From the NCBI GenBank assembly GCA_036768485.1, contig JAVLUZ010000412.1:744001-808000 (forward strand): a DNA stretch of 64,000 nt, given 5' to 3'. How positions within the stretch are numbered: position 1 is the first letter of the stretch; every line of letters starts with the position of its first letter. This document shows, piece after piece, positions 45,701 to 60,700 of the stretch. Below the pieces are notes generated by a model. That model saw only the letters and a program-made list of their open reading frames with translations, made no database searches and was not told where the DNA came from. A program made the translations under genes and the position numbers. This stretch comes from Mermis nigrescens (Eukaryota > Nematoda > Enoplea > Mermithida > Mermithidae).

Positions 45701-48700
45701 AAAGACGCACAAGATGCGTACCCGAAAGACGTAATTGAATCAAACTCGTATTAACACTTTTTAGTAAAGTAATTTATCGAAACACTATAAATTTGGCTCA
45801 TTTTGGTTTTCCTAGGATATTCTAAAGCCAGAACTTATAAACATACTGACGAGTCGTTTATGTTAGCCGGGAAGGGTCATCTTCAAGTTTTTATTGCTTG
45901 CCGTTAAAACTAAATTTTGAATGACGCCTTCTGTTTACTTTTTTCAGAATGTTCTTGTGGTGCTAACAAGTGTACCCTTATACCACAATGATTCATGGTT
46001 AAGTTGGATTTTATTTTGACTCGGCCTCATATGTATCCAGTGCAATTATATGTATACATTCTTTAAACTCGAAATATGTCCGAAATTGGGCATTTGTAAA
46101 GTATTAGTTCAGTTTGACGAAGACTGGTTTTTTTAAAATGAAATTTACTTACTGTCCGAAATTACCTAACCACGGGAGGTAATCTCGGACAGTGGGTTTT
46201 TGTTCAAAAAACAGGGACACACCAGACTTGCATCTTGATTGATCCAAGCATGTATAGCCCAAGTTAAGACCAGAGTTTTAAAACATATTTGACAATTTTT
46301 CATTTAGTCATTCTCGAACAAATCAATTACAAACTTCGAAAATGTCTGAAATTAACCCAATTGATTCTAGGCCCGGCCCCGGTAAAGAAGGCGGCCCGGT
46401 GCAGCTCTATTAAGGAAAGACAAAATTTTTCGGCAAAATACATGTGACATATCGCAGTTCAAATGGACTAAGGAATGTATGCAAAAAGGTTGCCTTGCAA
46501 CTCAAAAACGTTTTATTAGACTATTTCAGCCATTTTCTTCATTTGACTAGCAAAAAAAAACAAATCGAAATTAACTGATCTCGATATTTGAGATTCCACT
46601 TATCTGCGAAACCTGACCTTAGCATCTATGCACATAGGATGAAGGTAAGGACACAAAAGTTTTGGTGGGTGTAGTCAAGTCTAACGTTTTTCAGGTAGGA
46701 TAAGTAAATGTCTTTCAATTTCTCGCCAAAAATGACAAAAAGCATCAAAAATTGGCGTACAAAACAAATTGAAGTCAAAAAACTCGGAGATTATAGCAAT
46801 GAAGGATCTCTTAAACCTCCTCTCAAATCTATGCCCAATAGATTGAGACGAACGATCACATATTGACACAATATGGGAATTCTAAGAAGGAGTGAAATTT
46901 TGAAGTGCCTTTTTTGGCCCAAAAATGATGGATGGATATTGAGTTAGCGTCGAGAATATCGTTTTTGGCGTTTCTGACGATGCTCCATCTTCCTAGAGCA
47001 TAAAAACATGAAAAAGTTTCGAAAAAAATGGAAAAAGTCGAACAAATTGGACAAAATATAGTCATAATATGAGCACATGGCGCGAAGCGCCGAAAGTTCT
47101 GCAATTTGAGCAAAAGCTTAAAAACGCACCTTTTCTACGAATTTTTTCGGAAAAATCTAGGAACATTCTAAACACGCAAATTCTGGGGGAAGGAGGTGAT
47201 AAAAAATTTTGGGGTTCTGGGGGGATGTCACGTACCTTCAGTACTTTCGATTAAACGTCTCAGCTGTTTGATCTGTGCCAAAGAACCAGATTTTCTGTAA
47301 AGTCCTTCGTAAAACAAGCCCTGCACCTCAATGCACATCAACAATTTTTCGAGCACGCTTGGCACGTAATGCTCATCGTCTACCAGCATCGATAAGTCTG
47401 CGCCGAATACTCTTCCACAGCCAACATACTGTAAAACGGATAGTGCGATTAGATGCCGAATTACAAATCGCGAGTTTAATTTCAGTGAAAAGGATTATTA
47501 TTAAAAAACATATTTCTGTAATCTTTTCAAATAGCATAAAAACCATCAAAAAACTCATTAGCATCATTATCGTCCAATAGGTGACAACTAACAACCATTG
47601 CATGCATATGCAATGCACAAACAAAGACTTTTTTAATTCTGAATGGAAATAAATACTCCTACTCATTTAGAATTTTATGATTTTTGTTAGCGATCTTCTA
47701 AGCCATAATTTTCGCAATTTATACACGTAGTCACTGATATTCAAATTTTTTTCTGTTCTCATTGCATTTAGATATATTCTGATTTATGTGCTGTTGCATC
47801 TAAGTTTTCCAACATATAAATTATTTTTAAAACGAATGTTCATGCTTTCTAACAAATCATAGGTAGCGCGATAGCGCTACCTATAATATACTTGGCCACC
47901 CTTTTTTCTTATGTTTATCACATCGATTGCGAATTTGGTGCCCCCTAACAGCAACAACGGAACACACCTGGGAGGTGCGCTTTTTCAATCGATAGATAAT
48001 TAAAAAACTCGATGTTGATTTTTTTGTTTACACTCAATACCGATTTAGCATTGAGCGAGTAAAGTGTAAACCGGAGAATCAAATAATTTGTGGAGGGCCA
48101 ATTTTTTAAATGTTGCCCATGACTTGTAGATTACGAACCTGACCTTAAAATTTCTTCACACTCAATGTTTGTTGCACAAAAAGAGTACAGTATACGTGTT
48201 TTTTACTCTTAGCGTGTCCTAGAGCTTACCTAGCTCAATTTTAGTTTCAGTGCAGTCCAATTAGCTTTATAATATAGGGGTTACAATATATCGAAACCAA
48301 ATTTTTTCTTCTTTAGCGCAATATTTCTTAATCTGTGATCGTTTTAGTGTAAAGAATTCGAGACGCAAAAAGAAATTTCTTTCGCTACTCCAGCTAAGTA
48401 GGCGGGACATGCTGATTATGCTTAAAATATGCCCTGACCTAAGCGTTACACATCCTAGTTCATTTTGTTTCTATACACCCAATATTACGTTATTAGCGCA
48501 AGTGTAAAGTTTACACTGATAAGCATTCTGCCCAGAGCATTGAGTATGATCTCTCTTTTTTAAAATGATCTCCGTGGCGTCAGAATAACGAATCTGACCT
48601 TTAAAGTTTTCTACAGCCGGAGGCTGTTGAGTTGTGAAGAGGTAAGTTTGAATTATGCACATGCTTGCTAATGCCAATATTTAACTCCGTATTGAATATT

Positions 48701-51700
48701 TTTTGATCAGTTTTTTATTTTAAAGATTTTTAACTCATCTTTTATCATTTTTATTCGCAAACATGTACTGTTTTGAAGGGTAACTAGAATGGGAAACATT
48801 TTTCGAAATACTGTCTGCAAATTACTTCATAATAATAATTCTTATGCGCTGTCTTTATCAAACCGATTCCAATATATTTTCTTGTTAAAATATATGCAAA
48901 TTTATGTCTGTACATTTTTGTAATGTATGCGTTGTTTATTCAAGCTCTGGATTTAACTTTTCTCGAGCATTTCTAGTTTGAAATACGTTAAGAAAATATC
49001 AACGCTAATTTTTAAATCTATCCTACGGGGACTTCTACTTAGGTTTTTCCTCGATTAAGGTTAGTTAGATTGCCTTTTTGTAAAGAGGATGTAGTGTTTA
49101 AAGGAGGGGACAAAAGAAAATTTCCCAGTATGCGCAGAAGCCATAGGAATGTGCTTAATAATTAGACTTTCTCTTAACAACGCAAAAAACAAAGTATATT
49201 CTCGCGGCCTGTGAGAAATCAGGGTGTAGTCACAAAAGGTTTTTAATTATTTCGCAAAAGAGCATTGAATACACTTTCATGACTATTAAATAACCAATGT
49301 GATATTTATTTTATGAAATTTTGACCTTCCACTATGCTCTAGCGTAAAAGACAATAGTGTGAACTTTACATCTCCATGGCCAATTCAATAATTTGCATGA
49401 AAAACCACAACAATTTTCTTTGGATGTTCCTAAATAAAGTAATCAAATTACTAGCCATCGTAATCGAAATCACTACAGAAAATCTGCAGAAACGCGCATA
49501 GGCCGCAGAATATACTTCGCTTTTTGCATTATTTAGAGGAAGTCTAATTGTTAAGCACATTCCTAGGCAGGAGAGGATTTAAGGGGGACGGGGGCGGCCG
49601 CCCCCCATTGGCCACAAATATTTGGCGAGATAGAGAATAAATATGCGATTTGCAATGATTTTTGGCCGTCAGTGACCATAATTCCTCAAATTTTTCGGAC
49701 GCTACGCGCCGTATAATACCTATTAATGACATTTCTTTACTTTCTTGGCGACCTGGAAGCCATTTTCTGACCATTTAGGTTTCAAAACAATTTTAACAGC
49801 AGAAACAGCTATTTTTGCTTAGTTTTCTTCTATTTTCAATTGAAAATTTCGACGTTTTGCATCAAATGCTATAAATACAAGAAATCAAGCAGTAAATCAT
49901 GCTTCTAGACGTCTATCCGCCTTTATTTCACAAATTTTCCGGCGCTTCGCGTCAGATTTTTGTTAAAGTCAAAGAAATTTAATGATTTTTTCGCATAAAA
50001 TTGTCGAAAATTAAAAAAATTTTAAAAAAAATTGCGTCATCAGTGATTTTTTGTAAAAGTAAACCACGTAAAACACCGAAAAAAAGCTATTTCGCGCGTT
50101 AAGGGCAAATTTTTGGACCTGTTTTTGACTGGTTTTGGAAAAGTTGGGATACCGCCCCGTCAGGAAAATCCTAGATCCACCATTGATCCTATGGCTTCTC
50201 CGCATATAGGGGAATTTTCCCTAGTCCCCTGCTTTTACATTTTTAACAATAAAGAAATTCAAGTATATTCACCTTTTTTGCTCCATCGGAGCATTTTTTC
50301 TTGCAGTTACATCTATTCAGCAGAGTATAAAACAAGGTATAAGACCCAGCAGGAACTTCAAGCTCAAATTCACTAACTAAATTCTAATCCTAGATCTAAG
50401 TTGGACACGCTTGATTTTTTTGACCCATATTCCAAACGAACACAAGAGACTGATAAAAGTACGAGATCAAGTACTGGAAATGTAAGTTTCAAAAACGCAC
50501 AATTATTCTAGCAACTTACTCATGATGGTCTAGTGCTGATACAAATTATGGCTGTTAGCACGACGTGCTAAGGGTACGAAGACTTTTGGGCAAAAGTATA
50601 ATTTTAAAACTTTTAATATATTTTTTCAGCGAAATTCCGGAAAATTTCCGGCATATATTGCAGTTACAATTTATTAAGTCCCGAGCGCGCGCTGTCTTAA
50701 AGCAATTCAACAAATTATTTGCAGTTATCTCGTCTGTTTAAACAGAAACCATGAAATACTAACTCTGACGATTGACATAACACTTTCTTTTGTTGTTTGA
50801 AAACAAAATTAGCTTCTTTACATATGTTATCATTTCATTTATAAGCGCAGTGGCATTTGTTGTCAGATTCAATCAGTGTACATGGCAATAACATAACATT
50901 ACTACTTCAGACGCTGTTATTGTTATTTAGCATATATTTCTTAATTTACTGAGATCTAATTGCACTGACATCAGAAGAGACAAAATATTGAACTGCAAAA
51001 CAGCATGACATTCTCAAACAGAAGAGAACAAATTACTAATCACCTACTTTGTACGAACTATATATTCGTAGATAAAAACTACTGTGCTAATGTAAGCCGT
51101 TCCATGCTGATCAAAGATTTTTCTTTAGCACCAGTGCTAATAAGCGTCGCGCTAAAAACCGTTGCGTGCATACGTGTTCTGAGGGTGGCTTTGGGGGTTG
51201 ACGCCTTTATAATAGCTATTGACCCCCGCAAAATAGCTGCGACCCCTGAATTGTCAATTTTTAGTAAAAACTGTAAAAAGTGTGCTTTTCTTAATCGTTT
51301 TTAGCTTATTTTCGGCTCAAAAGTCTCAAATTTTTCGCGCTTCGCGTCATAAAAACAGAACATCTTTAAAAAATTTGAAAAAGAGTGTTTTATGACGTGT
51401 ACTCATCGTTTTTAAGCCCAATAACGGCACTTTTTAAAAAATTTTTAGGCCTGACTCCCCAGAATTCCCATGCTGTACATGTAGGGTTGCAATGCAAGTA
51501 GGTACCTATAAAAAATTAGTCGTTGTAGACAAGACAAAACCGTTGAAAATAAAGTAGAATGGTTAAGAAATCTCATAAATAAATGATGAAAATGGTCCAA
51601 AACTGGAAAAATAACTTAATAACATTTATTCAAATTTTGAAGGCAAATTTTGAAGGTAGGAAAAAATTACGTATCTCGCCTAAAACCAACCAGAAACCTT

Positions 51701-54700
51701 TTTTAAAATTCTTACGGTCGCATCCGGCTGTTTCGAACCGCACTTCTGCGTGAGCTTGATATAACACTTTTTGTGGCAACTGATACGGCAGTCTTAAAAA
51801 AGGCATCAAATTAATATAAAATTGGGTGGACTTTAATAATAATAATAATAATAATAATATAACTATAATAACAGAATTAAAATAATAATAATAATAATAA
51901 TACTTATAATAATAACAGCAATAATAATAAGAATAATAATAATAATAGTAATAATAGGTATAATAGTAATAATAATAAGAATAAATATAAATAATAATAA
52001 TGATAATAATAATAGTAAACTAATTAGATATAGTAATAATATAATTAAAAAATAACAAATTTAGAAACATTTTATAACGCGTAAAGTCAATAGATGCGCT
52101 TATCGTTTAAGAAAGGAAAAATTCAGCGAAATCGCTTGTGGTCACCAAAGCTTTATGTACGTGTAACTACGCAACTGCATGTGAAACGAGACATTAAGAA
52201 TGGTTTGGTACACATGCTTGAAAGTCAGGTTGTAAACTATGTCATTTTGATTAACCTCATTTTACAAATTACGCATGGCTGCCAAGTATGTACTAATTTT
52301 TGACATTTTCACGACTTGATTAGAACATGCACGATACTTGACTAAAAAATTACTCATTAATGCTCTATTTAATTTCAGTCGAATTCAACAAAATCCACTT
52401 CACATAAACTATGAAGAATCTTTAACAAAATTTAGCACTTTCGCTAGACATTTTTTTGATTTAAAACTGTCGATTTTATTGCACTTTTAATTCGATTTGT
52501 TGAAAAAATCTTTTTTCTATCCTTCAAATGTTATAAGCTAAAGACAGAGGAGATCGGAAGCCAAATTTTCAACTCACTGACTATGCACAAAGCAATAGTT
52601 ACTTTTTACGTAAGCAGTCAGTATTTGAAAGCATTCATAGCACAACAGCATTATTTTTGTCATAATCAAAAAGATGATTTCCCAAAAATTTAAAAATTAC
52701 TGGAGCAAATGAGGATTTTCTCCGAGTACCACATGAACTGATTGCAAACTTCACAGTAAGTTGGCACGTGGACAATGTCGCCTTTAAGGCAGTGATTGAG
52801 GTGAACCTTAAAGCAAAAAAATTGATAATATCAAGGAGTCTCAACGGCATGAATAGCGATAAATTTATATTAGCATAAAATAAGGATAGAAATTTATTAG
52901 AAAAAGACTGATTAAATGATTAACGTTGCAAGCGACTGGAATTCCAGGGCAGGATGCCATTATTTTTGTTAATCTGCGATGCAAGGCTTTTAGCTTGTGA
53001 AAATTAATTCCAATCAGTATTCATAAGAAAGAATTTTTAAAAATGTTTGCACAAAATTTTTGAGCAATTTCCACGTTTCCACATTCCTCGAAAAATAATA
53101 CTGCAAGAAATATTTTACAGCTTCTACTTTACGTGCACTTAAATGTTCTTATGCCCAAAAAGAATACTTACAGAAATTTCTCAAGGCTGAAGTGACCATC
53201 AGCGCTCCGGTAACGCATGTGTACAAAAACGGTAGGCATTTTATGTAAACATTTATGCATTTATGAGTTAGCCCTTTATGTAAACATTAATGCATTTATG
53301 AAACGAGAATTATTTATCAACTCCGAAGAATTTGGCGAGTCCTACCAATTTTGATATTTACGCAAAAATGCTCGAGTTTTTTAATATTTTTCACAAATGT
53401 CAGATATTCATTTATTACATAGCCACGCCTAAACATTTAACACGACACGTATTGCTAAAACTTAATATTCGTTCAACATATTTTTATTTAAACATTTGAA
53501 TGCGCAGGAATGGAAGTTATTTTAATTCGCTAATACGACGCTAAGCTCCAATAAATACACTAATGGCATGAATAAATAATAACAATAATGCTACATATAT
53601 AATAATAAATACATACATTATGTAATAATAAATAAGGCGCTTACTAGGGTCATTTCCGCCTTCTTCGATATCTAAATTAATGAAACACCGACAATAGATA
53701 TGTAAACAATCTTGTGTGCGTTATGGTTAATGGGATATCGTTTGCAGTGTTTGGTTTTGGTAGTCACTGAGTCTCTACCATTGCACAGTAATAAATACTG
53801 CACCAAAAATGGAGCAATTTTCACCTGTTCAGCGCCCATGGCATATTTATGAAGAAAACCAGAATCAGTATTCATCTGCTAACATTTTGATTTTTGATCA
53901 TAAACTATAAAGCATTCATTAAAAAAATAAAATAATGACAATCATAAAAAGTCTGTACTAAGAATCTAACCCAGGTCACTACTTTTAATAACTACAATCC
54001 TTAAGTAAACCATTTGAACAAAGACTGATTGTTCTGATTAATAAATCAATACTAGAGCATGAGTATGGCGATTGATCATCTACCAGCAAAGCCTATAAGC
54101 AGGCACATAGCTGGCCGTCCTATTTTGGGGTTTTAGGGGGACCAACACCAATTTTCGGGGGACTAAGCCCAAAAAAGCCAAAAATAGCACAAAATAACAT
54201 TTTAAAAGTCCTATCTTTCCGATTTTTCCTAATTTGGGGGGTCCGACCCCCCATTCCCCCAGAGATACGTGCCTGCCTATACGCGGCGCATAAGTAACCA
54301 TTCGTTTAGTTAAAAATCTATTTGAGACGACTGACATGCACAAAAAGAAGTAATGGTTAGAGACTAGATGGTTAAATGGAAAATTGACCTAAATTATGAG
54401 GAAAAGGTGAATATGGCAAATTTCGGCGTTAGTAAAGAATCTTAGAGATGACAAAATCTGTTGCTTTGGAGAAAGCGCCCTGTTCTTGTAACTGTTTGGC
54501 TGTGAAAATTGTATAATTTTCTAGCAAACACCTTCCGTTTCTTCGGAATTGTCAACATCAAAATTAACAGCTGAGTCTTTTTGAGCGTATTTATTCGTAT
54601 TTATTCAATTTAGTACAACCAACAATAGCTTTAGGAGAGAACGGACACTCCTAAGATTTTTTGCAAAGACTAGGAATTAATTTACTCCAGAAAACAATCT

Positions 54701-57700
54701 AGAAAGTATTGCAGCCTACCTTAAAAATTACTCGTAAAACTGCTCCTCAAACACCCTCTTTGCCCCTAATTTTACTCCTACACTCCTGATTCAGGAGACT
54801 ATTACCTCCTAGATGGTGCAACACAAATTTACACCTTCACTCCTAACTCATACATTCCTAGTTTGGTGCAATGGGGCCCAGAGCAACTGGAATACAACGT
54901 GGCAACTACATTAAATTGCTTAGAAAAAATGTTGTCATACCCAGACATGCATAGCATGGAAATTCTGAGGGGAGGGGATCCAGGCACGTAGCTGGTAGTC
55001 CTATTTTGGGGGGACAAACACCAATTTAGGGGGAGTAAGCCCAAGAAAGGCCAAAAATAACATTTAAAAAGTCATATTTTTCCGATTTTTTTGGATTGTT
55101 GGGTTCGGACCCCCCTCCCCCAGAGCTACATACGTGCCTGGGGGATACACGTCAAATACACGGGTTTCCGGCGTCATAGACGATGCTCTGTCTTTCTAGA
55201 GCATAAAAACGTAAAAAATTTTGGGAAGAAATCAAAAAAGTCGAACAAATTGCACAAATTCAATCGAAACATGAGTATATGACGCAAAGCGTCTAAAATT
55301 AGGCACTTTTGAGCAATAGCTAAAAATAGTTGAAAAATAAATTTTTGAACGATAGCTAAAAACGCTTAAAAAGCGCCTTTTCTACGAATTTTAAGGAAAT
55401 TTCTGGAAACTTTCTAAAAATAGTAAATTCTGGAAGAGAGGGGGTTCGAAAATTTCTGGGAAGAGGGGGATAGGTAAATTTTCTGGCGGGGGGGGGGGAG
55501 AAGTGGGGAGATGAAATCCCCTACGATCATGTATGGCCCTACCCCTCTTAAAACATGTTTTTTAACATTTCATGACACCTTAATTTTAAGAATGCACCCG
55601 AGAAACTTCTCAATTATCCGGCCTCTACTTATGATTCAGGAATCTTAACTTGACATTTTAACTATGGTAGGAAGCGACGACAAACACAAAAGAAGCGCGG
55701 ATCGCTTATAAATAATACTAAATTAATATACATTTATTCAAAAAGTTGAGGCTAGGTTTGATATCGAATCGTTTTTTCATTACACTGAGTTTTTATTCAG
55801 AGCGGACTGAAGTTATCTCCAACATTTCTGTTTTTGCAAAAAACAGATTTTTGGGTGTTCGAGCAAAGATCTTTAACAAAAATGTTGAAAAAAGTGCAGA
55901 ATTCTCTTTTTTAATCATCATCATCATTTTTCATCATGATTTTCATAATTTTGACGTTGCTCGAGGATTCAGATTACTGCCAGATTGAACTAAGCCTAAG
56001 TGAAGGCAGGGCTATATTTAGATGCTTACATTATGTAGTCTCAACACTAAAACCAAAAAAAGTAATAAAGACAAATAAAAAATAAAATAAATTTTATCTT
56101 ATCCGCGCCTTTTTCCATTAATTTTGTTACAGATCTTTGCTCAAAACACCCAAAACGATCTTTTTGACAAAAACTCAAATGTTCAAAATCCCTTCAATTA
56201 GCCTTTATTTCTAGGAAGTAAAGCGGTAAAAGAACATACTTTTCTTTGTTTTCTCTTAAAAGCTTTGAATCGTTTGCGTTTCGTTTCTGAAAATTCGGTG
56301 ATAAAGACGCGGAATGCATTGAGACCCAGTGTCACCGGAAAGGTAGTTTGTTGCTTGATGCACACCTTCGACAAAGTTCCTTCGAACATCGTCACAAGAT
56401 CTTTGTATTTCATCACGATGTCGTCATCCTTATACAAAAACGAAGTGCCAATTACAAAAACTAAGCAAGTAAACGAAATAAAAAAACAAAAAATAAAAAA
56501 GGTATATATGCAGGCCCGTATCCATGGGGGGGGGGTAAATGGAGGGAGGAATCCCCTGAAATTTTTTCAAAAATTTTCAGATGTGAAACTGTATAGGTTT
56601 TTGACGTTCCCCAGCGTAAAAATGCTCGGATTTTCGGAGCTTCGCGGTATTAATTTGATCAGAATTACTATTTACTATGTATTTAAATCTTTTCGAGATA
56701 AAAATTATCCGTGAAATCAAATTTATTATATTCCTCCTGTTCAAAAAGGTACAGCAGCATAAAACGTAAAAATTTTCTGGCACTTTGCGCTGAATTGATT
56801 GGTTACTCTTTTGCCTTCTAAATCGCTCAAAAATGCTCAAAGTTAAGTTAGACATGAAGAACATGTCAAATTTTTCGGGCACTTCGCGCCATAGTATTCA
56901 TTTTCTCTGTAGTCTTGTTTTGAAATACAAAAGTTGAATATAAATGCAGAAGTTGAAAAGTTTTTAATAAATGGAATGATAAGAAATCAGTCATGCAGAA
57001 ACTTCGAACGAGATTTCGTGTAAGATTATCAAATAAAGTGAAATTTTTCTCGAGATATCCGACTTTCATCCCCTTCCCTAGAAAATCCCGGATAGGGGGC
57101 TGCGTATGTACATGCATACTTGTAAGGGGAGATGAGGATCCCCTACCCAAAGTCGGCCGTCCTCCCATCCCATCCCCTAAGGCCAGAAAACTTCTGACCT
57201 ATCCCCCCGATTCGAGGAAAAAAATTTAATTTTTAGGCCGTTTTTAGGTGTTTTTTGGCCAAAAATTGTAGGCCATTTACCCCCCCCCCCACCATAAAAT
57301 TGGCCGGGTAACCCCAAAGCCAGAAAGTTTTTGAACCTATCTCGACTTATGGAAGAAAATCAAATTTTTTAGCCCTTTTTACGTGTTTTTGGCCAAAAAT
57401 CTGAGGCCGTTTACCCCCACCCTCGAAAAAAAATTGCCGGGGACTCCACACCTAAAATTTTGAGCCGATTATGTATCATAAAAGGATTAGTCAACAAAAA
57501 GTAAATAAAAAAACAATAGCATGAAAAGTCGGCTTAGAAAGAAACTTACTTTCAGTGACGCCAAGTGGCTCAGCAATTCATTGTGGTATTCTTCTAGCGA
57601 TTTTTTAAATACTGAATCCATAATCGTATCGCGGTGAGCCTCGTTTCGTTTTGACAAGTGAACCAACTGAAAAGATGACACGTAATTCAATCAGCACCAA

Positions 57701-60700
57701 CTCGAATATTTCGAGTGGATTCTCCAGGAATATTTAAAAAATTTTTCCTGTAACAAAAATATTTATCTTCTCTTCTAGCAGAACCCACCAATCGAGACAT
57801 TTAAACGATATCGAAATAGGAAATTTGGCATTATCAAAGAGAAGGATGTATCCTAAAAACATATTTAAATGTAACTGTACGTACGTGAAAAAGCAAATAA
57901 AGAAATGAATAATTTTGTAAATAAATTAAAAATAAAATAAGACAGAAAATAAATAAAAAATAAAAAAAGAATACAAAACAAATAAATAAATAAAAAATAA
58001 GCAAACAAGCACATGACGACGCAGGTGCGTAGAGTGAAAGAATCGGAAAGATAAGAAGGCTTTTGTGATAGACACATACGCATAACAACGGGGATGATGG
58101 AGGATCCCCCATCCAAAAAGGGCTCCACTCCCATCCCCGAGAGTCAGAAAAATTTCGACCCCCCCTTTATGGTCGTTTCTAACCTAAAATTGCGGGTCTT
58201 TAATCCCTCCCGCAATTTGGAGCCACTACTGTATGGTGATAGACACAGGTACGTAGCTGGCCGTCCTATTTTAGGGGGGACCAACACCAATTTTGGGGGG
58301 ACTATGCCCAAAAAGGCCAAAAATAGCACAAAATAACGTTTAAAAAGTATTGTTTCCTATTTTTCTGAATTTAAGGGGGAGGTCCGGAACCCCCATTCCC
58401 CCCAGAGATACGTGCCTGGATAGACACAAGACAAATCTTGACCTTCTGAAAAATGAATATGCCGAGCTGACGCAAATCCCCGGCAGATCCAACCACAACA
58501 TCGCTAGAATCCGTGAATTGACTGGTTCGTGTCAAATTCCAACGACTGGCCGCTGCAGCCTGCTGAGACCGCCTTGAACTCAATGCGGCCGAGTCAGCCT
58601 TGGGATGTTTCGTCTTAAAATTGATTAAAAAATTATGAAAATTATGATGAATAAAAATGAAGGCGAACGAGACAAAGTTTTGGATTTCGAATGGGTCATA
58701 TTTTGCCAATAGTTTCTAGCAGCAAAGTTATTGTGCACTGATGGTAAAATTTCCAGGTTTTTCCGTTAAGTTCTCATTTTCTCCATCTCATTCAATGAAA
58801 TGACTAGGGCATTAGGCAATGCAAGACGCTCATAAAAGGTAAATATAATGTCTGAAGCAGTGATCGGACCGAGGGTACTTTTTGGACCCTCGGCCTCGGC
58901 AGAGGCGACTAAAAATCCTTGCCCCGGCTTATATACCTATACCCATAAATAGTACTCTTAGAATATTTTGTATGTACATATATGAGCTAGAGAATAATCG
59001 TAATATTTAACACTTTATCGAACTAAAACAAATGTTTATTGGTGTTGGCCAGAATTTTTATTTCAATCCGATGAGGCAGATAATTCATAATCAAAATCCA
59101 GATCATCTGAATCAAAGTTAGCCTCATCTATTTCGCCTTGTTGTGCTATCGCATTATCGTCGTCGTCAGCCTTTATCAGATTCTTCAAAGTCACGCTATT
59201 ATAACCAACTGCTTTGAGATTGTGCTTTACAAAAAAAAGTTTTTGAACATTTTATAGTAGCAGACTAATGCGAGAATTACATACTGTAATTTCTGATCCA
59301 TCCAGTAGCGGAAGAGGGGCGGTATCCAAACTTTTCCAAAAAAGTCGAAAACAGGTTCAAAATTTTGCCCTAAATGCGCGAAATAGTATTTTTCGGTGTT
59401 TTACATTGTATCCTTTTACATAAAATCACTTTTAAAGTCATATTTTGCTTAAAATTTTAGAATTTCCGACAATTTTGTGCGAAAAAATCATTAAATTTCT
59501 AAGACTTTAACAAAAATCTGGCGCGAAGCGCCGAAAAATTTGTAAAATTAAGGCGGATAGACGTCTAGAAGCATGATTTACTGCTTGATTTCCTGTATTT
59601 ATAGCATTTGATGCGAAACAATGGAATTTTTTATTGAACATAGAAGAAAACTCTGCAAAAATAGCTGTTTCTGCTGTTAAAATTGTTTTGAAACCTACAT
59701 GAACAGAAAAGGGCTTCCAGGTCGCTAAGATGGTAATGTCATTATTAGGTATCATCCGGCGCGTAGCGCCAAAAAAATTTGAGAACTTATGGTCACTGAC
59801 GGCCAAAAATCATTGTAAATTGCATATCCATTCTTTATCTCGCCAAATATTTTGGCCAATGGGGAGCGGCTGCCCCCTTAAATCCGCCTCTGCATGTAGC
59901 GACTGTATTTTCCAATCCATGTAGCGAAAAGACGCTTTTGGTTGTACAAATTATCATTGTGAAATTCAACGCGAAGCGCGAAAAGTCTTTTGCGATTATT
60001 CTCACATTTTATTTCGAAAGGGGACCTTTCCCCCAATCCCCCTGATACGAGCCTGAGCTCTACGTTAGGGTTAAAATAGGAACTATATGCTACGAGTATG
60101 CAGGAAGGTCGGTAGGATACTAAATCAGTGGTACTGACACACAAAACTCTAAAATAAAAATAATTCATGACAATGCGGTGGAAGAATAGAAAAGCTGTGG
60201 TGAATGAATGACAGACAAATCTTCAAAAACTCCTTTTTCTAAAGCATAAATCTCAAAGCAGTTGATTATAATAGTGTGACTTAAAAGAATCTGATAAAGG
60301 ATGACGATGACGATGACGCGATAGCACAAGAAGGCGAAATGGATGAGGCTAACTCTGATTCAGATGATCTAGATTTTGATGATGAATTATCTGCTTCATC
60401 AGATTAAAATCAGAATTCTGGCTAACAGCAATAAACATATAAACATTTATTTTAGTTAGATAAAGTGTTTAATATTACGATTATTTCCTCTGCACTGTAC
60501 TTTCCGATCCATATAGCGAGCATGAAAAATAAAACTTAGTCATCATATGAATATCAATTGGCACTTTGCTGTATGTAACTTGGTGTAACTGGATACGCGC
60601 CTAAAACCATAAGAAAAGCCAATAGGTAAAAAACAGCCTGTGTACTGCAGATGCATTCTAAATAGTCAATATTTAACGGATACATATATTAAACTTATTC

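Larger units (their letters stand above)
52810..56235. other. Myo9 intron: repeats, otherwise nothing assigned
   Basis: Contains a short AAT tract (about 53575-53640), the two CAGGCAC MITEs, an AGGAGTAA-type patch (54640-54860) and a CCCCAGAATTC repeat copy (55160-55520). No exon is needed here, as flanking phases agree. Confidence 0.4.

Noticed and set aside
47275..47580. 101-codon plus-strand open frame
   Set aside because: It is the antisense of the RhoGAP exon at 47236-47428, which has strong domain and splice support.
52094..52303. 69-codon plus-strand open frame
   Set aside because: No domain, no homologue recalled, and opposite to the Myo9 transcript inside an intron.
57834..58134. 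Hydrophobic minus-strand open frames of about 90 codons
   Set aside because: They come from an A/T simple tract (AAATAAAT) read as Phe/Leu/Ile and are not membrane proteins.
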